DNA of 64,000 bases. Origin: Orbilia blumenaviensis. Its lineage: Eukaryota; Ascomycota; Orbiliomycetes; Orbiliales; Orbiliaceae. Location: contig JAVHNS010000016.1 of assembly GCA_036872755.1 (NCBI GenBank), positions 806,001-870,000 of the forward strand, read 5' to 3'. Both the position numbers and the translations under genes were made by a program. The notes below the pieces were generated by a model. The model made no database searches and had not been told where the DNA came from. It was given only the letters and a program-made list of their open reading frames with translations. How positions within the stretch are numbered: position 1 is the first letter of the stretch; every line of letters begins with the position of its first letter. Positions 22,222 through 34,700 of this stretch are shown piece after piece.

Positions 22222-25200
22222 GCTACGAGTTGGGGCTTTTGCCTTTGTATCATATTTCCTGTTTCATGAATTTAGCGGTGGCGTTACAGAGATGGTGTTT
22301 TAGAAAGACGGCATTTATCATCCCATTTTTTTATATGCATGCCCCCCACCCCCCCATACATGCGCGCGTGCTCATAGCACGTACAAGCCGCCCATAAACC
22401 CTATTCCCATATCATTGTTTTTGTCATCTCGAACCAGTACCCTGTCATCCCTCACTCAGATAGTTATATGACACTCAGATATAATGTTATATAGATCATT
22501 TATGTACTAGTATCTAAACTTTCCCGTTATTATCTAACAATGAATCTCTCCCCGTAAAAATGGTGTTTAGACTGTGTAAATGAAAGGATGACCCCTCGCC
22601 CCGCCTAGGTGGGTATACCCGTCGCGGGGTAACCAATAACAATTTCCTTCCACCGTCGCCGCGCTCCGTAGTCAATTTACACACTAAATCATAAAGTATA
22701 TATAATCCCTCCGTTCCCCATCGCTCTGTCGTCATAGCACCCAGCTCAAAAAAGCTCATCTCCCCGCCCCCCACCTTTTTTTTTTTTGGTGGGTCCTCCC
22801 GTAACCGCGCACCACCCGTACCGAGAAAATGGGATTAAATTAATTAAGCGCCGTGATGGGGAATACCAAAGCCAATATCTCCGTGGATGAACGGATTCAA
22901 TGTTTTAAGACATCTTGGTAGTAGGTACTTACCTACATAGTTGATATTCAGAACTGCTCCCCCCCACCGCCAAGGAATGCTTCCCGTTGGTAAGGGTCCC
23001 GATGTCTTGCATTTTTTAATACACACGGACCCTGACGTACATACACCCATACATTACATGCTTAGGTCCACTTAGCTTATATCCGAACGTGAACGACAAA
23101 AGAGCAGATCTGCGGAAGGAGAAGGAGAAGCAGAGAAAAAAAGAAAAAAAAAGAAAAAAAAAGAACTCGCCTGTGACGAGTTCAAGGAATGGATCTGATA
23201 TGCATGGCAAGGCGCGGGAGGGCCGGCCGGTCCTGTGATCCAGAATTCACAAAATGCCTATCACAAGGCAAAAAATAGAAAGGAATTTATATCTATGCAA
23301 GTATTAAGAAGTTGAATAGCTGCAGCTAGCTGTTCTAATATTTTACTAATTATGGAGTACATAGGTCGTAAGTAATGAAGGAATACGGGCACGCGCATGA
23401 CATATCCACCATAAGAGAGAGAGGGGGGGGAGAAAGAGAGGCAGAAGCAAGGCTTTGGCCATTAGTACTATTTAGGTACCATGTTATTTTGTTACCTAAT
23501 TGTTTATACATCTGGTCATATGATCTATCTATCTGTCGCAGTATAGACGAAACGGTACTTTCGAAAACATCGTCTAGCCAATTAGGATCTTTGCGCGTAT
23601 ACAAAAGGTACTCGAGGTACATACACAGTACCGGTCGTACCTACGTCCCATCGACGTGATGCCCACCCGGTGGGAAGGACGGACGACATGAACATGGAGC
23701 ATGGAGGCATGCAATGCCAGCAGCAGCAGTTCCCGAGCCGAACCCTGACCTGGCGCGCAAAATGGCATGCAATGCAATGCAAGGGGCAAGCCTGCCTACC
23801 TAGAGGCATTACACACACTAAGAAAAGAGGCAATTCGGCAACACGCGAATCTGTTAACAAAATGCAACAAACGGCCGGAGTGCGTGCGTGGTTGTAGCAC
23901 AGAAATCCGACTTGGGACGAAAAAGAATGGTTGAGCAACATTGCGTGAGCATATATATATACTGTCTCCCGACAATCACTCAATCGATCTCGTTGACATC
24001 TAAACATCCTCACGTTGGATGGCTAATAGATTCAAAAATTTTCCAAGTCACAGATCACAGATCTACAATCTACGAAATGAGAAAGCAAGTGAATGATGGT
24101 TTGAAAGTGAAATCTAAAAAGTCCTCCCAAAAAATGGTGATGTCAGAACTGCTTCTGATCAAGAGGCTTTCTTTTTTTTGGTTTGTATTTGATTATTTTT
24201 TTGTTTAATGCTAATCTCTCCTAATCGAGGGCAGGTTACTCTCTTTTTTTGTAAAAAAAAAAAAAAATTTGCTTGTCCTCCCACAAAGAAGTACTCCTTG
24301 AACTTCCAACTCTTAGTTATTCTTTTTTTTGTCACCCTCAGTCGATTTGCGCTGCAGGAAAACAAACGATATAAATGTGCCAAAGCAATAAAAAAACCCG
24401 TTCCAACAAGAAGAAAAATTGGAAAGCAAAGGGGAAAAGGGAAGGGGAATAAAGTATAAACTTGAAATGAAGAAAGAAAAATAAGAAGGGAACGAAGACG
24501 GTGAAAAAGTTGCCACGAAGGACGTTTGGAAGATAATCGAGTATGTATTCGACCAGTTTCAAGCAGAAGACAGAAAGAAACAACAGATTGAAAATATCCC
24601 ACGAAAATGCATGAAAGATTTTTGACACCAATAATCCTTGAAATTTTTTTCAGTTTTGCCCCGAACACTAAATTAGAAAGAGAAGAAGAAAAAAAAAGAA
24701 GAAAAGAGATAATCTTTCATACAGTCAATAAGACAAGATAGAATGGGAAGTAAGAAGGAGCAGACGAACGGAAGGAGCATGGGTATAATAAACTGGGAGA
24801 ACGAACGTAAGTAAAACCTGATTAAACTGTAAAGTGCAGAAATATACAAGGTTGGGAGAGTAAGGAAAAGGGGTGCAAAAAAATGCCACTCATAAATGCC
24901 AAAGCGACAAGAAACAATTGGTTTATCGGGATGCAGTTTGAAGTACAAGTTGGAATAAAGAACAAGATTTTAGACAAACGAGACAGAGGGAATTCGTGAA
25001 GCCATTAGGGAATTGGAAATCGAAACAGTTGGGTAATATTGAAACCTTGCCACCACCGTTTGAATGAATTTTCGGTATTTTTTTGGGCTTGTTTTCGAGA
25101 ATCAATAAAAGGGAAGAAAGAGTGTAGGGGCCTCATATTCTGGAGTCCCTAGAAAGTCCGGGTGAGCCGATGGTTCGTAGTAGTAGTCCGTAGCCGGCCC

Positions 25201-25708
25201 GGGAGTAGAAGAGAAAGGAAGAAAAAATCGCTGTGGACGCCGCATAGAATGTTACAAAAGAACCGGGGGGGAAAAATAAAAAGGCAATAAAAATATAAAA
25301 AAAGGAAACGCTAACATAATCATGCACTAAGCCAAGGAGAATAACCGTGGAGATAAAAAAAAACCGGGAGAAAGGGCTTAGAAATAACGCTCGATACTGA
25401 TATCCAGATCCTCAGTCAATCCAGCCGCACTGTCTAGATGTATGTCGTTTCAGGCAAATCGGATATTAGAACGAGAAAAGCGCTTGGAACCCAGAGAAAA
25501 GAAACAATTAAACAGATCGTTCCGTCCGAACGAAAGAATTAAACTCCGATGGTGGAAGAGAAGAACACCTGATAAAAACGAAATACTTTTATATGAAAAA
25601 ACCGGCTTTTTTATCTCCTCCTGTGAATGGTGAACGGAAATCGACAATGGTATTTTGGTAGTAGTAGGAACGCCGCAAAGATATCTATGAGAAGTCAAAG
25701 GAATGATC
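22222..25708. other. Long convergent intergenic region
   Basis: 3.5 kb between two converging genes. It contains C-runs (about 22341-22357, 22960), a (GA)-rich patch near 23405 and T/A-runs at 24170-24270. From about 24160 to 25440 the plus strand is purine-rich (AAGAAA), the T-rich complement being the downstream side of the cyclin gene. Several open stretches, such as 23582-24013 on the minus strand, lack domains. No gene is supported. Confidence 0.5.
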
Positions 25709-27028
25709 TTAGGCAACAATCTGGTGGCCGTAACCGAGAGCAAAACCGTGATAAATCGGTGGAGTCGGCAACTGAGGAATTCGAGAATGGAAGCATGTTA
25801 CACAATTGCAGGCTCCCTTGAATCCCTGCATTATGAGAGGGGGCGAGATTCTTGATGGGGAAACTCTTGTCGGGAACTGGTGCTTGCCTCCAAAATGGTG
25901 TCCCCAGTTGTTAATTGGGACATCCCAGGCAGGCGTGGCCGGTCCAGACGAAGCCAACGATGGTGGCGAGGGTTGAGCGGAGGATGTCAAATCGGGACAC
26001 CAGTAAGCGCCATCATTCATCTGACTCTGGCGAAGGTGGTCTCCGATGTACCCGTGAGGGAGTGCGGATTGAGGGTGTTGTTGTTGCGGCGAAAATGTTT
26101 GATTGGTGAAAGACATAGTGTGGCGTCTATTATTGATATTTGTGTTGATTGGGGTGAGAACTGGAGCGTGATGGACTTGCTTCTGGCTAATAAACGAGTC
26201 CCAAGACGCTTTCCAGGAATCGAACCCTGTGTAACCAGGACGAGCAACATGGAGTTGCCATCCGATCGCGGCCAACCAGTCGGCCTCCAATTGGTTCAAC
26301 TCGGTGACTTGGAGTCCGGTGACGTCGGCCCACGAACGGTTCTGGAAGGTGTTGTCATCCAAGAACTTGCTTGCGAGGAGCAAGGAGATGGTACACATTC
26401 GGTAGAGATGAGGCAATCCCTTCTGCTGGGTTGTCGGAGGGCAGTTGTTCATTCTATGAGACAAGTAGTCCAACGACAAGATGACAGTGGAAGATGGCAA
26501 ACGAGTCGACTGCAAGATGGTGAAAACGAATTTCTTGAAGGCAGAGATTGTTTGCTGGCTCTGGGAACCCGGGAGAATTCTAAATAGTTTGTTAGTTTCA
26601 TTTGGTGTCTGATCACAGTAGGGGTGGGGTGGCACGTACATCCCGATGGCCATAGAGGTGACAAACTCAGCCATGTCTTCGATTTCGTAGTCCAGGACCT
26701 GTGCGACGCCTCCGGTTGGCTTCTCCTCAGTCTTGGCAGGAGCAGACTTGTTGGCATCATTGCGCGCACCCCATGGAAGCTGCATATTCTCATCGGACTT
26801 CATGGCGTTGAGAGGTGGCAGAGTATTGCAGCTCGATGGGTGAGCGAGTCCCGGAGGAAATTGCAAGGCCTGTTGTCTGTAACCTGGGTGGTATTGCTGC
26901 ATCTGGTTGTAGCTGTCGAATCCAGCCTTCTGGTCGTGCATGCCGTACATGGCGTACTGATGGTAATACATGGATTCCGGGGGGGTGATGGGAAGTCCTG
27001 GTGGAGGACGAGCGTAGAAGGATGGCAT
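25709..27028 (-). CDS. Pho85-type cyclin, Clg1-like
   Basis: From the chosen ATG (27028) the uninterrupted frame gives 439 aa. An internal 60-nt stretch (26639-26580) has a GTACGT donor, CTAAC branch and TTTAG acceptor, so the mature product is probably 419 aa. The N-terminus is Pro/Tyr/Gln-rich (ARPPPGLPITPPESMYYHQY). The cyclin box runs from about DYEIEDMAEFVTSMA through FKKFVFTILQSTRLPSSTVILSLDYLSHRM and LLLASKFLDDNTFQNRSWADVTGL to LNQLEADWLAAIGWQL. This is the PCL/Clg1 pattern of cyclins that partner Pho85-class kinases. The C-terminal part is low-complexity with a terminal Cys/His piece (CNCVTCFH). The frame continues 76 codons upstream, but that part overlaps a likely 5' UTR intron (27274-27099), so I reject the longer start. 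Role in cell cycle, nutrient or morphogenesis signalling is inferred from family. Confidence 0.85.
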   Translation of the reverse strand: MPSFYARPPPGLPITPPESMYYHQYAMYGMHDQKAGFDSYNQMQQYHPGYRQQALQFPPGLAHPSSCNTLPPLNAMKSDENMQLPWGARNDANKSAPAKTEEKPTGGVAQVLDYEIEDMAEFVTSMAIGMYVPPHPYCDQTPNETNKLFRILPGSQSQQTISAFKKFVFTILQSTRLPSSTVILSLDYLSHRMNNCPPTTQQKGLPHLYRMCTISLLLASKFLDDNTFQNRSWADVTGLQVTELNQLEADWLAAIGWQLHVARPGYTGFDSWKASWDSFISQKQVHHAPVLTPINTNINNRRHTMSFTNQTFSPQQQHPQSALPHGYIGDHLRQSQMNDGAYWCPDLTSSAQPSPPSLASSGPATPAWDVPINNWGHHFGGKHQFPTRVSPSRISPPLIMQGFKGACNCVTCFHSRIPQLPTPPIYHGFALGYGHQIVA

Positions 27029-27098
27029 GATTGAGGATAGGAGAAGTCGAACAGGAACAGCTGAAGGTGAACAGTTTTTTTGACTGTTCACGCCTTTG

Positions 27099-27274
27099 CT
27101 GGATGTGATGAGAGAAGGGTTAGCCCGGTCTGCTTGTGGGAAAAGAAAATGACCGCAGGCGGAGGATGACGGCGTCGTCGTGCTGTTGTGCGCAACACAT
27201 CCAACTGCCACAATCCGTGAAGCCATTTTCGAATACTCGCCACGAGAGTTGGGCAAAAAGAAGAAAAAACTTAC
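27099..27274 (-). other. Probable 5' UTR intron of the cyclin gene
   Basis: On the minus strand: a GTAAGT donor after GGAACTG, a GGCTAACCC branch-like site and a CACATCCAG acceptor. Removing 176 nt deletes the upstream in-frame ATGs, leaving the ATG at 27028 as the first in this frame near the acceptor. Confidence 0.55.
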
Positions 27275-29460
27275 CAGTTCCTAATTTGACTCCAGAAAAG
27301 ATTACCCAGGAATTATATTTCCAAGGGTAATTCTTAGGCGTAAGGTGAAATAGAACCGATACAAATAGAAAAAAAGGATAGCCAACAATACAAAAGTTGA
27401 CCAAATCACAAATCTATAACGAGACCAGATCCGTAACCAAAAAGAACCACAAAAAAGGGATATCCGTTAGAACAAGAGGCTTTTGATTGGGGGGATGTAA
27501 TGATGATGAAAGTGGATGATGAGACGATGATGATGTTGATGTTGATGTGAGTGGGTGGTGAGAAGTGAGAGATGATGATTGGCCAATGAGAGAAACCTGC
27601 TCTTTGAAGCAAAAGGTAGACCAGATAGAGTGTTGTCGGAGGATGATGATGAGGGATGCGACTAGACCGGGCAGGCCAACGGTCAGTTGGAAAGGGAAAG
27701 AAAGAAAAAAACTCTTAGTGCTGTAGACCGAGCATCCAGTTGTTTATTTCGTCGTCGTTCAATATCCAGGTAAACAGGCAGACACAATCGTTACTCTTCC
27801 CAATCTATCGAAACTCCCACGACTTCTTTTTCTATGGTGTTTCGATAGATTACAAAATAGTTGATGTTGTTTCCGGAGTCTGTGTAACTGATATCCGAAA
27901 GGATGGAGTGAAGCGGTTTGTCCGAGAGGAAATACTTAGTTAAAAGCTCCACTGCTCGGGAGGGGATTTCGAATTATTCTCAAGAGAATAGTTACTGCTA
28001 AGAGAGAGGTTTCCGTTCCGTTCGCAATCCCAGGGGGGATGAAGTACGCGAGTTCGATGGCAAAAAAACGTGGCCCTTATGAGCAGGAAGAGCAAATTTA
28101 CTGCAATGCACTAGAAAGAAACAAACTGGAAGCAGACAACAGGGGTATCAAGAGGATTTGACGTTGCGAGGGTAATATCCTGGATCCGGAGCCACTAAGC
28201 GGATAGCCAGCAGCGGGGGATGTTCTGTGGTGGAAGGTGGTATTAAATAAGGATTAGGGGATGGCGTGGGTTTCCGAGCAGAATATTACTTTGAAAAGGC
28301 CTCGCGGCAGCAAGGACGATGATCGAAGAATAAATAAAACAAGCAGGCGAAAAGATGTGCTTAACCCAATCTACCGAACCGGAATGGCCGTAACAGAGAT
28401 AGAGGAAGAAAAAAAACCCGTAAATTTCAAAAGGAAAAGAAAGAAAGAAAAAGAACCAATGTCGAGATCGATCCTATCTTTCTCAAGTAATTTTTGTCTT
28501 TTGTTTTTTATGTAGAGTCGATATCGTATGCGAAGTTTTGTTTGTGTAGTGACGGTGGTGATGTCCTGGTCCTGTTGGCGATGGTACGGATGGATGGATG
28601 GTTGATAATAGCGAACAAGTGTGAGAAGATCAATCAATAATAAAAAAAAGAAAGCCGAATGTCCCTCCACTCAGTGAATGCGTATGCGTCGAGTATAATC
28701 GCCCAAGCAAGTTGGTACTCCAAGTAAATGGGTTCTCAAAAGGACCGGGACTTTTGATGGTTGTAAACAAGTTCGAGGTTCGACCTTTAAAACTGTTTCT
28801 TTCAATTTTGCGCAGTTCTCGTGAACGACCAAGAATAGACCGTTTCGAGATTGGACCGAGGGAAAGCGCAAAGCCGTGTCGAGAGAGAACTAGGAGCGAT
28901 TAAGAACGTTTTTGAAGTTTTGGTTTGTCGTAGCTTGCAGTCAACAGCAAGATGACACACAGGCACGGAGTGAGAGGTAGGAGAAAGGGAGAGGGCGGTT
29001 TGGGGTTGACGGATGAGGTGAGGTTGAAGAGGGAGGTGAGGGAGAGGGAAGGGTCTTGGTTTTAGGGAGATGGAGAGGATTGGAGGAGGAGAGAATGGGG
29101 AGAGTATCCCACACACAAAAACAAAAACACTAAAAGACTAGTGCCCAGCGTAGTAAGTACCTACTTCACTTTCACCTCACCGCACCACTACATACTACAC
29201 ACATACTGCCATACCATTATTATCACTGGCCACCTCCAAGGACCAGACCAGTACAATAGAGTAACCACGTCCAGGTAAGTTGGAAAAGGAAAGGGAAAAG
29301 AAAAAAACAAGTAAAATGTACCAGGGCCCCACCCGCTGCAAGTAACTCTACACTAACCGATTGCCCAGGGACTACCTTTTACAAACACACACCCTCTCAT
29401 AGTATCAGTGCAATGTACCAGAGCACCCAAGTACCTCAAGAGAAGAGAGAGGGAAAGAGT

Positions 29461-29485
29461 GGGTGTGGGCGTGGGTGTGGGAGGG
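29461..29485 (+). other. G-quadruplex motif
   Basis: Four GGG runs separated by exactly 3-nt loops (TGT, CGT, TGT), then A and a fifth GGG. It is followed almost directly by an 18-nt A-run (29490-29507). Confidence 0.85.
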
Positions 29486-31714
29486 AAGGAAAAAAAAAAA
29501 AAAAAAAGCAGATGGATGCTGCCGCCGTTTCACCCTGGATAGTGCACTGCAGCACGAACGGAAAACTCTAGTGGGTTGCTGGGAGAGACAAGAGCAAGTG
29601 CAGGAGGCAGACAGAGGCCAGGCAAGCCAGGCAGGGAACAGACAAGTGACAGCACCTTCACGTCGAGAGGGTTAAGGAACCGCAACCGCAGCAGCCAGCA
29701 AGAAGCCTGCTTAGCGTGGGTGGGTTCTCCTTCTTTTCCCTGTTCTTGCTTGTTTTAAAAAGGGCAAAGCCTGCTGGCTAATGCACGAAAATCAGCAGGC
29801 AAACGAATAAGAAATGAGAACGAGCAAATTAAGAGACATCCGTCTTCTCTCTTCTCTCTGCTCGACTCTTAAAAAAGCAAATGATGTTGCACTCCCCCCA
29901 AATCTTGACGGGCAGCCGATCTCTTGTTCACCCAGAAAAGAAACCGAAACCATTCTCCATCAGTACGAAATGACGGGCCTGTGATTCGATTAGCTACAGG
30001 ACATTACATACATACACAGGACCGGTCAGTGAGGACACCCTCACATACCCACATCCACACCCACACATCGGACGGACGGTGTGGATGTAATAATGTTGGT
30101 GGTGGTGGTAATAAGCCTGTCCGAATGAGCAAACGGGCTGAGCGGAGACCCGTACTGTCAGAACTACAGGATGCCAGGCCTCGCTCGAATCATCATATCA
30201 TCACTTGTACGTCGACCCCGTATTTTTGCGTGGGAGATCTCGTCGAAAGGATTGGGCCGGGTCCCATAATTACCATGCACACCTCCACCCCAGGTACAAA
30301 CTTCCTCATGGCTACAGGTACCAGCTATTCTATATCCTGATAGTCAATTGATTATTATTGTTATTATTTATTTTTCTCGAAATTCATTTTGACGATGGGA
30401 AGGTCGGGTTCTGATGCCATGCCAGCCCCAGTCTGTCAATCCCACAGCCAACCGGCAGACCATGGTGGAGGCGATGGAGCCAAAAATGAGGGGGGTGTTC
30501 AAGGATGGGCAACGTTGCCCTCTTGCGTGTTTTCTGACATCTACCTGACGACGATATTATCTATTGTAGTCATTACTCTCCCCTCCTGTCTGCCTTTTGC
30601 TAAGGCAAAAAAAAAGAGAGAACCACTACAGCAATTTTTTGAGAAAAACTCTCCTCTTGATGAAAAAAAAAAAAAAAAAAAGTCATTCCTCTTTTCAGAG
30701 AATGAAGCCTAACTCGGATCTTTGAGCTAACTTTAGTCTCTCGCTACAACTCAAAAAGAGTGCTCTGCAAGACGTATCAAATAGCCCCCGATCGAGAAGG
30801 ACAGGAATGTTCGGAACGACTCCGCCTTCAACGCAACCGGGTACCTCACCACACACCAAATTTCTACGTAAACTCTAGTATCCCCCGGTCGACGCGAACC
30901 ACCTTAGAAACTAGGGGTTCGGTGCAAAAGCATCCCCACGTTTAATCCAGCCATACAAGAAGCTCGTCTCCCATTGGTGAGGTTATGGATGTCACTACTA
31001 ATGCATGCAGCCAACATCCTGTAAGTACTATGTAGAGTTCGAGGGAAATGCTGCGGCTTCTACTGGTCAAATGTTCAGATACTAGCAAACATAAACACCC
31101 GACATCATATTTCTATTGGATCCGTCAGCGCCGATAAAGCACCTCCGAGCGAGTAAGAACCGCAGTATCCAGGAATATACCCAGAAACAAAAGCAGGAAA
31201 GCAGCTCTCGGTCATAGTTGAAATTAGCGGATACACCTTCCTCTCATCGCTGATATTTGATCAAATCTTAGAAATTTGAGCAGCATCTTGCCCATTCAAA
31301 ATTGCCTCCGGCTCCTGTATTGAGAGCGCCGGATCGTTAACGAGGAATTCCTCACGAAACAAGAAGAATAATTCAAGGTCATCTAGCCATCACATGCCCT
31401 GTACATGCATGTCATATTGGTTCTCCAGAAAATCGTCGATACCTTGTTGCCGGGGTTAGAATATATACGAGCAAAGGTACCCGAACTAGCCGTCGAATTT
31501 TCCAGATTTAGTGACCACCCATTCTTTTTTTGCCAGCCCTTCTCCCATCAAATTCAGAGAACAAAATGGAAAAAGGAAAGAAGGATGGGGTGAGCAGGGA
31601 AGAGCGCAAGCAACCTTTTCTCCCACTCGTCGACATGGTGATGACAACCTAAAAAAGAAACTGACAGGGCACCTGGTTGGTCGAAAAACCTGCGAGCTCG
31701 TCACCTTTTCAGAA

Positions 31715-31737
31715 TTTTTTTTTTTTTTTTTTTTTTT
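31715..31737. repeat. T23 homopolymer
   Basis: Uninterrupted run of about 23 T in the gene-poor region. Related runs: A18 at 29490-29507 and A19 at 30663-30681. Confidence 0.9.
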
Positions 31738-34700
31738 CCTTATTTTTTTTCCACAGCTAGAAGGGATGTTACGGGCTTAGTGTCGCACATGTTAACGGGG
31801 AGAAAAGTGGAGTAGACATGTCGAGACGACAGTCCTTTCGTGCATCTGACCTGACATTTTATTTCGATGGACGATGAATTAGCCAACCAGCCCGGAGACA
31901 ATTAGGGCTTGCCTTTCGGACGCAAAATATCACATTACGGTGTGTGATCTGAACGCTGTTTTCTCTCGTCTTCATCCCTTAACCCTTTTCATGCAGAGGA
32001 AGTTTGATTGTGATTTTCCCTTAGGCTCTGTGCTGTCCATACTCGCCTTCCCGGAATTTGAACCGTGTCAAGAACCCTTATTGGCCTTGTCCGTCCCCGA
32101 TTATGATATGAGTGGGGCCTTCTTAGTTTCACGTTCAAAATAGACAGGCGGAAGGTGGACCTCCACAGATGGACGACTGGGGGTAGGGCAGGCGCGTGTG
32201 GAGGTGAGCCCAGCGGCATGGGAAATGCAGATGGCGTCGGTGGACTGTTTTCAACGACACACTGCACGAAACCTTGCTGGCCACGGCGGAAACCACGGCT
32301 TGAAGAAAAAGAAAGAGGCACAAGAATCTGATTAATCGCTCTTCTTGTCCCCATCGCATCGTCGGTATCGATGCTGCCACGGACCCGACCGGCTGGATGT
32401 TCCCCCAGATCTCATCTTCGATTCGATTCGCCTTCCTCAACACGGGGGCGCTTGCCAGGCCGCTTCTTCCCACAGGTGGTTCAAGCTCGAATCTAGATCA
32501 ACAATAACAACCACCTCTCATTCAAACAAACGAAACGAAACATATACCAAAAAAAAGGAAGGGTAAAAAGTCGCCTGCGGAATTTTCTGGGCATCGAAGT
32601 TCTATATTCTAGTATCAATCCCAAAGCAAAAATCGATGCCGCAGCTTGGCGTGGATCAGGGCGCAATTTCGTTTAGATAATGCTTCAACCCTGACCCGGT
32701 CGACTATTGCGTTGACGGGGCGCAATCAGTGCCTGAGAACCCTTAACCCTCAACCAGCCTCTGCCCTGGTCAATCCTCAGACGGAATGTGAGAAAAAAAC
32801 AACGGCCCATATGACCGTCTTGTCTTGTTCGACGCCGACCATGGTCATGGATGGATTTTCAGGTGCCAGAAGCCCAGCCACTTCCAGAGTTCTGCCGCGA
32901 TGACTCCGAACTGCCATAACGAAACCGCTGTTTTCGATAAATTTCGAAGGAATGGGTATGTTTTTTGATATTTACCCCCCTCCCCCTTCGAATAGCTTAA
33001 TGCAGGACGGGTTCGTAATTTTAGCAGCGTCTTTTTTTACTGATACCCCGGAAAGGGGATGATGATTTCTTGACTATGCTTCAACATCTGAGAGAAATAT
33101 TCCCAGCATATGTATCATATCATATTTTTTGGCAGACCTGCTTTGCAACCGCCCGCCCAGCCAATCATATGCCCATGCCCCCGCCTTATGCAGCAGCATA
33201 ACAAAATTCCAAAGAGAAAGAAGCTGGTCAGACCAGAATCGAATCCACTGCAGCAAGCAAGCATCAACAGCGGCGGCTTTTTCTCTTTTAAAAGAATAAT
33301 TTCTTTTCTTTTCGTGATCGGCCAGGCCAACAGGGTCTCTGATCGGTCCCAGCGATATTCTCCAAAATGAGCTTTCGTTTTTGAAGAAAAGAATTCGAAT
33401 GAATATGAAAAACAAAAACGCTTTTCTTCCTTTCCTCCAGCTATCCCCTTCTTCACGGCGATCTCTCGCTACATATCCCTACTTCACTCTAGAACCCCTT
33501 CCCCTTGCCTCACTTCCGGGTGTCAAATCCCGTTTCCAGTCTTGACATTTAACGTTCCTTAACCAAGAGCAGACTTTTTTCTCTCCTATGTCTTATAAGA
33601 AAGAAAGAGAAAGAAAAATAAGATTCTTCCTTTCGTTTTTAATTTTAATTCTTTTCCCTCCCCCCTTCTAAACTTGCTCAACGTCACTAAAAGGTAAATG
33701 CAAATGCGGAAGCCAGGAGAAACCACGGAAAAAAACTGAAAAACTTTGATGATAGATTTTCTGTGTAGCAACAGAAGATGTGTGGCTTGGCGCGCTTCGA
33801 GAAGTCCAAAAACACAATGTCCGTAGGAATCATCATCCTGTCTTTCGATTAACTCTTGTTAAACGAAGAAGCAGTAAGCCCCGCAGGACGACACCGTTAG
33901 GCTGGGGAACCGGGTATTTTCAAGGGAAGACAGGAATATCCAGTAGGTGTACCATGTAGCATAGGTATACACACGCACAAAGGACGATGCATATAGCTAT
34001 AGAGCTATAACAGCATCAAACTGCTCGCTGGAGATGCTGGGGGAGGGCTGCACATGTCAGATACGGACGACAGTGACAATTACTACCCTTCTTCCTCTTC
34101 GTCTTCTTCATTCGCGTCTTCCGTATATCGGACTAAAAAAGAACCCTTTACCCGTCACCATGGTGTCGCCTCTTCGGATCGGTGCCTGAGCTGAAGGTTT
34201 TCCCTCACGTACAGTCCAGCCGTCGAATGGGGTAATGGGTTGATTCTCGTGACGAACTAGTAGGGATTTCCGTCGCGCTGCCCTTTTTTCTTCTTTTTTT
34301 CCTCGTTCTCGTCTACAAAATTCCCGTACCCCGACTTCCGTACACCGGAGTATCAACTACAATCTTTATATTCGGAACTCTCCAATTCGTTTGCTTAAAC
34401 GAATAGGTACCCTGTACGGTCCGAATACCTTTTGACAGCTGTCCGCCATCTCCCATTCGCCATTTCTTCCCCCTTTTCTTTTTTCTTTAGCTTCTCGATT
34501 TCGGCCCTACGCGGAACAAGGACGATAGAACGTAGTAGGTAGGACCTCGATCAAGCCTACCGTCCACTCCTTCCCGTTTACAGAATGTCGTTCCGGGCAA
34601 AGACCGACACATGATTTCCCTTTCCCACACCAACGAAAACAAAATCGAATCAGAAGGGAAAAGAAAAGAAAAAAAAAGTAAGTAACAAGAAGGTGGAGTG

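Noticed and set aside
23582..24013. 143-codon minus-strand frame in the convergent gap
   Set aside because: No ATG at the listed start, Cys/His-rich by chance composition, no recognisable family.
26205..26245. tRNA T-loop-like sequence (AATCGAACCC)
   Set aside because: Lies within the cyclin coding exon; no acceptor stem or anticodon arm can be paired.
27029..27256. 76-codon N-terminal extension of the cyclin frame
   Set aside because: Overlaps a likely 5' UTR intron with good donor, branch and acceptor; the sequence is not cyclin-like.
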